The translations under genes were made by a program, and so were the position numbers. A stretch of 64,000 bases of DNA from Peptoniphilus sp. GNH (GTDB lineage: Bacteria > Bacillota > Clostridia > Tissierellales > Peptoniphilaceae): assembly GCA_021307325.1 (NCBI GenBank), contig CP089931.1, positions 520,979-584,978 of the forward strand, in the 5' to 3' direction. The notes under the pieces were generated by a model. It was not told the DNA's origin, searched no databases, and was given only the letters and a program-made list of their open reading frames with translations. The first letter of the stretch is position 1; every line of letters starts with the position of its first letter. Shown here piece after piece: positions 59,690 to 64,000 of the stretch.

Positions 59690-60836
59690 CTACTTCAAAA
59701 GATCCCCTCATGTATAATTCATCAATTCTTTTTTTTTCGCTTCTAAGCTCAAATTCATTTAAAGAATGAACTATAGTAGATAAGTTTGAATTTTTATTCG
59801 CTATATAGATCTGAGAATCATGAAACATATCTAAATCTAACAAAGATAAATTATGAGTAGATACAACTATTTGACCTGAAATATTATTTTTTGAGTTAAT
59901 AAATGAATTAAATAAACGAATTAGTGCTTTGGTCCCTATAGACGAATCTAATTCATCTATAAAAATAGATCTACCTTTATATAATTGAAGCATATTTGGC
60001 AATAATCCTATTATCTTTTTTATACCTAAAGATTCAGAGTTCAGGTTGAATTGATCACCATTTTCCCTAGTTAAAATCATTTCAAATCCATGACCATCTT
60101 TATCATCAATAATCTTTTCAATAAATTTGAAATCAATTATAGTACTATCAAGGGATTTCAATATAGATATTACATCGCTTTTTAGACGTTCAATTTCTTT
60201 TTTTGATTCTTCATCAAAAAACCTCAAAGGAAATCCTTTTATTTCTCTATTTAGTAAAGATTCTGTAACTATTTCAATATTATCAATACTGTCAAAAAAA
60301 GTTTCAATTGATGTTTCTAACACATCTTTTAATTTTAATAACAATGTGTTAGATGAATCCTTTGAAAATAATTTTTCTAAAACTTTAATTTCGTTATTTT
60401 TAGCATTTTCATAAATTCTTAAGTTATTATCTTCAAATTTAAAAATTTTGAAATTATTTTTTACTAACTCTTCATATACAACATGCCCTTTTTTGTTAAA
60501 TGAAATATCATATTCAAAAATATTGTCAGATTTATCCATTAAGGATATCCCGAAAGAAATAATATCTGAATGTTTGTTAAATTCATCTATATCCAAATCT
60601 GCCAAACCATTTTTTATTATATACTTTAATCTTGATAAACCGTAAAACCAATTTGTTTTTCCTGAAGCATTATCCCCAAATAGAAGGAGTGATTTCATAG
60701 GTCTATAATCTACATTTATATGAAAATTATCTTCATATTTTGTATTTTTCAATCTTGCTCCTTTATAAGGAATAAATTCTATAGTTTGCTCAGCGTTAAA
60801 AGATAAAAATCCGCCAACTGTAAATGTTAAAATCAT
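59682..60836 (-). CDS. ABC-type AAA ATPase paired with RloB (AbiLi/RloA-like)
   Basis: 384 residues. Walker A FGDNASGKTN (54-61 core), a helical insertion (about 90-230), ABC-like signature NSESLGIKKIIGLL, Walker B RSIFIDELDSS (Asp294, Glu295) and switch His328 in VVSTHNLSLLD. This is the SMC/OLD-like ATPase layout used as sensor in abortive-infection pairs (AbiL, PARIS-like). AGGAGGTG before ATG at 60836 fixes the start; the longer frame to 60893 overlaps the promoter. Confidence 0.82.
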   Translation of the reverse strand: MILTFTVGGFLSFNAEQTIEFIPYKGARLKNTKYEDNFHINVDYRPMKSLLLFGDNASGKTNWFYGLSRLKYIIKNGLADLDIDEFNKHSDIISFGISLMDKSDNIFEYDISFNKKGHVVYEELVKNNFKIFKFEDNNLRIYENAKNNEIKVLEKLFSKDSSNTLLLKLKDVLETSIETFFDSIDNIEIVTESLLNREIKGFPLRFFDEESKKEIERLKSDVISILKSLDSTIIDFKFIEKIIDDKDGHGFEMILTRENGDQFNLNSESLGIKKIIGLLPNMLQLYKGRSIFIDELDSSIGTKALIRLFNSFINSKNNISGQIVVSTHNLSLLDLDMFHDSQIYIANKNSNLSTIVHSLNEFELRSEKKRIDELYMRGSFEVDE

Positions 60837-60864
60837 ACGACACCTCCTACTTTTCAGCAAATTA

Positions 60865-60893
60865 ATTATATCACCTTCATAAAAGATAGTCAA
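60865..60893 (-). promoter_or_regulatory. Near-consensus promoter of the ATPase/RloB cassette
   Basis: Minus-strand TTGACT (60888-60893), 17-bp spacer, TATAAT (60865-60870). The -35 box overlaps the TGA stop of the late regulator gene. The cassette is therefore expressed without late activation, as expected for lysogen cargo. Confidence 0.8.
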
Positions 60894-61369
60894 TTTTTTT
60901 GTCTATCTTTTATGGACGCTAAAAATCTATTATGGATCATCCTAGCATAAGACTCATGAGGACTGCCAAGCTCACCACTTATCTTTTGCCAACTCCAGCC
61001 ATCTATGTACCTCTTCTCAAAAATATATCTCACATAGCTATCATCTATGCCGCCGATATACTCCTCTATCTCCACCTTTGCTTTCTTAGCTTGGATAAGC
61101 CTACTTTTAAGTACTTTATATAGCTTCTTCTTATGTCTTGAGTATGAAAGGCCCTCAATCCTTTTGTGGATCTCTTGATAAGGAAACTCAGAGTTAGAAG
61201 CTCTCACTATATCTGTAACAGTAACATCCTTTTCTTTTTTAATTTTTTCGCTAATATCTTCAATCTCTTTTTTCAAAACTAAATATTGCGTAAGCTTCTC
61301 TCTATCCACACCTCTACCCCTTACGTAGCTTTTTATCTCTAAGATAGTCAAAATACTCTTTATCCACAT
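60890..61369 (-). CDS. Late-gene regulator, RinA/ArpU-like (sigma-70 region 4 fold)
   Basis: 159 residues. The C-terminal half YVRYIFEKRYIDGWSWQKIS then GELGSPHESYARMIHNRFL is a sigma-70 region-4-like helix-turn-helix of the RinA/ArpU/DUF1492 type. The N-terminal half is a charged coiled coil. These proteins switch on late genes and lie just before the terminase, from which this one is now parted by the ATPase/RloB cassette. GTG at about 61309 behind AAGGGG is an alternative start. Confidence 0.75.
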   Translation of the reverse strand: MWIKSILTILEIKSYVRGRGVDREKLTQYLVLKKEIEDISEKIKKEKDVTVTDIVRASNSEFPYQEIHKRIEGLSYSRHKKKLYKVLKSRLIQAKKAKVEIEEYIGGIDDSYVRYIFEKRYIDGWSWQKISGELGSPHESYARMIHNRFLASIKDRQKN

Positions 61370-61415
61370 CTCTCATATCTTTTACCAGTTAACTAAACTT
61401 AACATTTTAACTCAA

Positions 61416-61751
61416 TCAAGTCTCTAAAAAATCATACCTTTCACCGTATTTTTTCAAAAAAATTTTCTTCTTGAGCTTATAGACATCAGTCCTGACACCC
61501 TTCACATCCTCGACTATACAAGTCTTTTTCTCGCAATCCCAGTACATGAAATCAGCTATATACTCAATCTTTCTTTGAGACTTGCCCTTATACTCAAATC
61601 TATCCTGAAGCAAAAAACTAGGCTGCAAGCATAGATCCTTAATTACCCCCGCCCTCTCAAGCAGCTTTAGCTCTTGATATCTTGCAGCTTCTTTTTTGCT
61701 ATCAAAAGTGATCCCATCTAGGCTTACCCTTTCAGCCTTATACTTGCTCAT
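61416..61751 (-). CDS. DUF1064-family phage nuclease-like protein
   Basis: 111 residues: FDSKKEAARYQELKLLERAG then VIKDLCLQPSFLLQ, IEYIADFMYWD and VEDVKGVRTDVYKLKKKIF. The Glu, Asp, Glu-x-Lys-like order fits a restriction-endonuclease-type fold, as proposed for DUF1064. It probably acts in phage DNA processing. GAGGCGGG precedes ATG at 61751. Confidence 0.78.
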   Translation of the reverse strand: MSKYKAERVSLDGITFDSKKEAARYQELKLLERAGVIKDLCLQPSFLLQDRFEYKGKSQRKIEYIADFMYWDCEKKTCIVEDVKGVRTDVYKLKKKIFLKKYGERYDFLET

Positions 61752-62649
61752 ATCCCGCCTCAATTTCTTTCAAAACTTTTTCCCTCTTAGCTTTTACCAT
61801 CGCCTCCATCTCCTCTCTAGATAAATCCTTAGTATGCCCCTCAAAATTATGAAAGCCTGTGGTCTTCTCTTGTCTTTTACCACTTGTTTTGCCATTAGTC
61901 CGCCACCTCTCCAAAATTGCCCTTATATAATTTAGATTTAGCTTGCCACCATCTCCAGCTATCTTAAAAGCCTCTTCCAGCCAAGCATAAGGATAGGACT
62001 TAGAAAAGCATTTCAAAGTATCACTTGTAGACGGAGTAACCTTATCAAACCCTGTGTACTGATAAAGTTCTATAACCTTTTTAAATTTTTCATCTATTTC
62101 TGGGCTCACTCCGCCACCACCCCCTATGTTTATATAGTCATATAGTGGTGGTGTATATATATCTATACCTTTACTTTCCTTTACTTTGTGTACTTTAGCG
62201 TCGGAAACCTGGGTTTTTTCTCCCATAACTGGGGTTTTTTCTGCGGAAACTAAGGTTTCCGACGAATTAACTAGAAGAAACTCACTAACAAGATGGAGAT
62301 TCCTTCTCTTTTTAGTAACCTCTAAAAACCTTTTTTGTATACCTTTAGAGGTCAAAATCTTATATTTATCAAATAATTTTTGATCAAAAAGATCTACTTG
62401 CAGACATTTTCTGACCGTCTCTTCAACATACACTTCCTTGATGCCAAGATTATCAGCTATCAAGAAGCACACATCACTGTTCCACCTCATGTAATACCCT
62501 TCATCTTCATAAATATTACCGAGCAGAAATACGATAACCGCTACTCCAGAAGCTCCACAAGCCTTTATGATCTTTCTAACCTTTAGATTACTTAAAAAAT
62601 TTACATCTAGCGAATAGTAATCTATACCCTTTTTAATAGGTCTTGCCAT
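61738..62649 (-). CDS. Replication protein with Lin1244/DUF4373 N-terminal and DnaD C-terminal domains
   Basis: 303 residues. The N-terminal winged helix region (GIDYYSLDVNFLSNLKVRKI then IKACGASGVAVIVFLL) is the DUF4373/Lin1244 type. A variable linker (about 135-180) leads to a DnaD-like domain (FKKVIELYQYTGFDKVTPST ... YAWLEEAFKIA ... YIRAILERW). It should open the phage origin and load the host helicase. The origin may be in its own gene or outside the window. Confidence 0.82.
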   Translation of the reverse strand: MARPIKKGIDYYSLDVNFLSNLKVRKIIKACGASGVAVIVFLLGNIYEDEGYYMRWNSDVCFLIADNLGIKEVYVEETVRKCLQVDLFDQKLFDKYKILTSKGIQKRFLEVTKKRRNLHLVSEFLLVNSSETLVSAEKTPVMGEKTQVSDAKVHKVKESKGIDIYTPPLYDYINIGGGGGVSPEIDEKFKKVIELYQYTGFDKVTPSTSDTLKCFSKSYPYAWLEEAFKIAGDGGKLNLNYIRAILERWRTNGKTSGKRQEKTTGFHNFEGHTKDLSREEMEAMVKAKREKVLKEIEAGYEQV

Positions 62650-62716
62650 GACAATCTCCTTTCAAGTCTAAAGGCCCTTTTACAAGCCTAAAGACCCAAA
62701 TACACGCAATCCTTAC

Positions 62717-63556
62717 TTAAAAAGGAAGTTCGCCCTCAGGTATATCCCGATAGATATCCTCTTCTTCTTGTGCCATCTTATCTTCTTTTACATCTTTTAC
62801 AGCTACATCCTGTCCATTATAAAGCATATCGGCCGCCTTCTTTGTCCTAGCATCTCTTGCATTACTAGCAAGCCACTCTATATAACCTATATCAACCTTA
62901 GCTATATCTCCCAAGCTCTTTCCTGTGTACTTACCAAAATTAAGCTTTATCCTAGCCGCATCATCAAGATTCATAGTTGCAACACTTTCTTGCTGCCTAA
63001 ACTCCTTTATATCCTCTACATCTTGAGTGAAAATATCCGATAAACTAGCAGCAGTCAAAGCCGCATCGACCTGAGCCCTCTTTTTCGCCATTTTTAGAAT
63101 AGTATTTACAAGACTATAAACCTCATCATTATCTATCCTATACTTGCCATAGCGATTTTGCTTTAAACTTCCCAAATCTTGACCCAGAGGTATATCATCT
63201 TCCCTTACCCAACGATACCTGTACTTATCCTCCTTAGAATTGCACTGGCCTAGACCTTCAGTTATCTTCATACCGCCCTTAGAAAGGATACACCTTACAG
63301 TATAAGCAAAAACACCCGCCTTCCAATCCTCAACTTGATCAACTATCTCATACTCCGATGTCAGACCAAGAAGCATCAAAATCTTCTCTGCCCCCGGCTT
63401 TAAAAGCGTCGGCTTATTAGTCCCTGGGATTTCACCATAATCATGTCCCTCCACCAAGACTCTTTGCAAGGTCTCTTGAAACTTAGAGACCTTTTGCAAA
63501 ACTCCGCCCACACTCTCAATATCAACACTCTCAATCAACGTCATTAGCTCATTCAT
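62717..63556 (-). CDS. Phage recombination/single-strand-DNA-associated protein
   Basis: 279 residues. The N-terminal 170 residues (VLVEGHDYGEIPGTNKPTLL then KPGAEKILMLLGL) belong to a common but poorly described phage early family. After a linker, KLNFGKYTGKSLGDIAKVDI then GYIEWLASNA is an exodeoxyribonuclease X C-terminal-like motif. The acidic end DIPEGELPF resembles the protein-docking tail of single-strand-binding proteins. It likely helps phage recombination or replication. Confidence 0.65.
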   Translation of the reverse strand: MNELMTLIESVDIESVGGVLQKVSKFQETLQRVLVEGHDYGEIPGTNKPTLLKPGAEKILMLLGLTSEYEIVDQVEDWKAGVFAYTVRCILSKGGMKITEGLGQCNSKEDKYRYRWVREDDIPLGQDLGSLKQNRYGKYRIDNDEVYSLVNTILKMAKKRAQVDAALTAASLSDIFTQDVEDIKEFRQQESVATMNLDDAARIKLNFGKYTGKSLGDIAKVDIGYIEWLASNARDARTKKAADMLYNGQDVAVKDVKEDKMAQEEEDIYRDIPEGELPF

Positions 63557-63561
63557 AAACT

Positions 63562-63813
63562 TTAATCAATCTCCTTTCCTTCAGCTAAGCCTTCAATCAA
63601 GTTCTTTATATATGGCTCAGCATAATCATAAACATATCGCCTACACTCTATGCCAGCCTTACCCGCCCTATAATTTCTATAAAAAGTATCCTTATTTATC
63701 CGTATTGTAATCGGAGCTATCTCTCCACTGTAATACCTCTTCCACGAAGTCTTAAAATAATAGGCCTTATTCCCCTTGACACACTCCTCATATACCACCA
63801 AAGCATTTTTCAT
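63562..63813 (-). CDS. Small early phage protein
   Basis: 83 residues, basic and Tyr-rich (KGNKAYYFKTSWKRYYSGE). No recognised domain. Its ATG overlaps the stop of the upstream gene (ATGA), so both belong to the early operon. Confidence 0.6.
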   Translation of the reverse strand: MKNALVVYEECVKGNKAYYFKTSWKRYYSGEIAPITIRINKDTFYRNYRAGKAGIECRRYVYDYAEPYIKNLIEGLAEGKEID

Positions 63814-64000
63814 ATAGCCACTTCCTGCAAAGCAATCTCCCTAAGATCATCCATCTTTCTTTGAAAATCCTCAAGCTCCACATAAAAGCACTCCAGCCTA
63901 TACTCAATATCAGCTATATTTTGCTTGATCTCTTTTTGTAGAGAAATATCAACACAAAACTCAAGCATAGTCTTTGCATACATAAGCTCCCTTACAAGTT
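63810..64000 (-). CDS. Helical early phage protein (C-terminal part; starts beyond the window)
   Basis: The last 63 codons are visible, reading LVRELMYAKTMLEFCVDISL then QKEIKQNIADIEYRLECFY and ending ALQEVAI. The pattern predicts a continuous coiled coil. Frame openness to the window edge and coupling to the next gene support it. Function unknown. Confidence 0.6.
   Translation of the reverse strand, partial: LVRELMYAKTMLEFCVDISLQKEIKQNIADIEYRLECFYVELEDFQRKMDDLREIALQEVAI

Larger units (their letters stand above)
30838..64000 (-). mobile_element. Contractile-tailed prophage (left end at tRNA-His; right end outside the window)
   Basis: An unbroken minus-strand run of phage genes in canonical order: replication, late regulator, terminase, portal, head, connector, sheath, tube, tape measure, baseplate, fibre, lysis. 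Sheath, gp25-like, Gp138-like spike and baseplate J proteins make it a myovirus-type phage. All major modules are intact, though two genes are split by group I introns and one tail gene looks frameshifted. No integrase, repressor or excisionase is in the window, so the left boundary is inferred from gene content and the tRNA. Confidence 0.9.

Overview
The window is AT-rich chromosomal DNA from a low-GC anaerobic Firmicute. Anaerobic amino-acid and hydroxy-acid catabolism genes, CcpA-type cre boxes and consensus TTGACA/TATAAT promoters point to a Tissierellia/Peptoniphilaceae-like or clostridial host; the genus cannot be fixed from the sequence alone. The left half (1-30.8 kb) is host DNA. The right half (about 30.84-64 kb) is most of a contractile-tailed (myovirus-type) prophage lying directly behind a tRNA-His gene. 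The integrase, repressor and far end lie outside the window.

Host part, in order: the start of a branched-chain amino acid binding lipoprotein; a BmpA-NupOPQ nucleoside ABC importer with a separately terminated binding-protein gene; an unknown membrane protein; a MoxR-type AAA+ ATPase with its VWA partner; CstA with an unknown partner under a promoter that overlaps a cre box; an OmpR-type two-component system; a sugar-acid operon (kdgT permease, split UxaA-type dehydratase, DapA/NanA-type aldolase) whose promoter has the same cre-like box; a seven-gene operon for dehydration of a 2-hydroxy acid via its CoA thioester (two SLC13 permeases, acyl-CoA dehydrogenase, 2-hydroxyacyl-CoA dehydratase and activase, class III CoA-transferase) with a divergent LysR regulator; and a polar amino acid ABC importer behind a structured leader of unidentified class.

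Prophage part, all on the minus strand, so transcription runs right to left. Early genes: a single-strand-binding/recombination-like protein, a DnaD-like replication protein, a DUF1064 protein and a RinA/ArpU-like late regulator. A two-gene ABC-ATPase + RloB (TOPRIM) cassette with its own promoter sits between that regulator and the terminase. Late genes follow: TerS, TerL, portal, a MuF head protein fused to an ADP-ribosyltransferase domain, scaffold, capsid, connectors, sheath, tube, frameshifted tail chaperones, tape measure, baseplate, fibres, a DinJ-YafQ toxin-antitoxin pair, holins and endolysin, and finally a DUF2335 two-gene cassette with its own promoter.

The strongest unusual signals are two group I introns that split the portal and endolysin genes. 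For each, exact splice sites can be proposed because U-G closed P1 helices and in-frame ligated products are visible, and each intron carries an HNH-type ORF. Other notable points are the MuF-ADP-ribosyltransferase fusion, the self-promoted ATPase/RloB cassette, a canonical A AAA AAG frameshift site, an apparent frameshift at the start of a tail gene, and a paired 11-bp direct-repeat element upstream of the scaffold gene.
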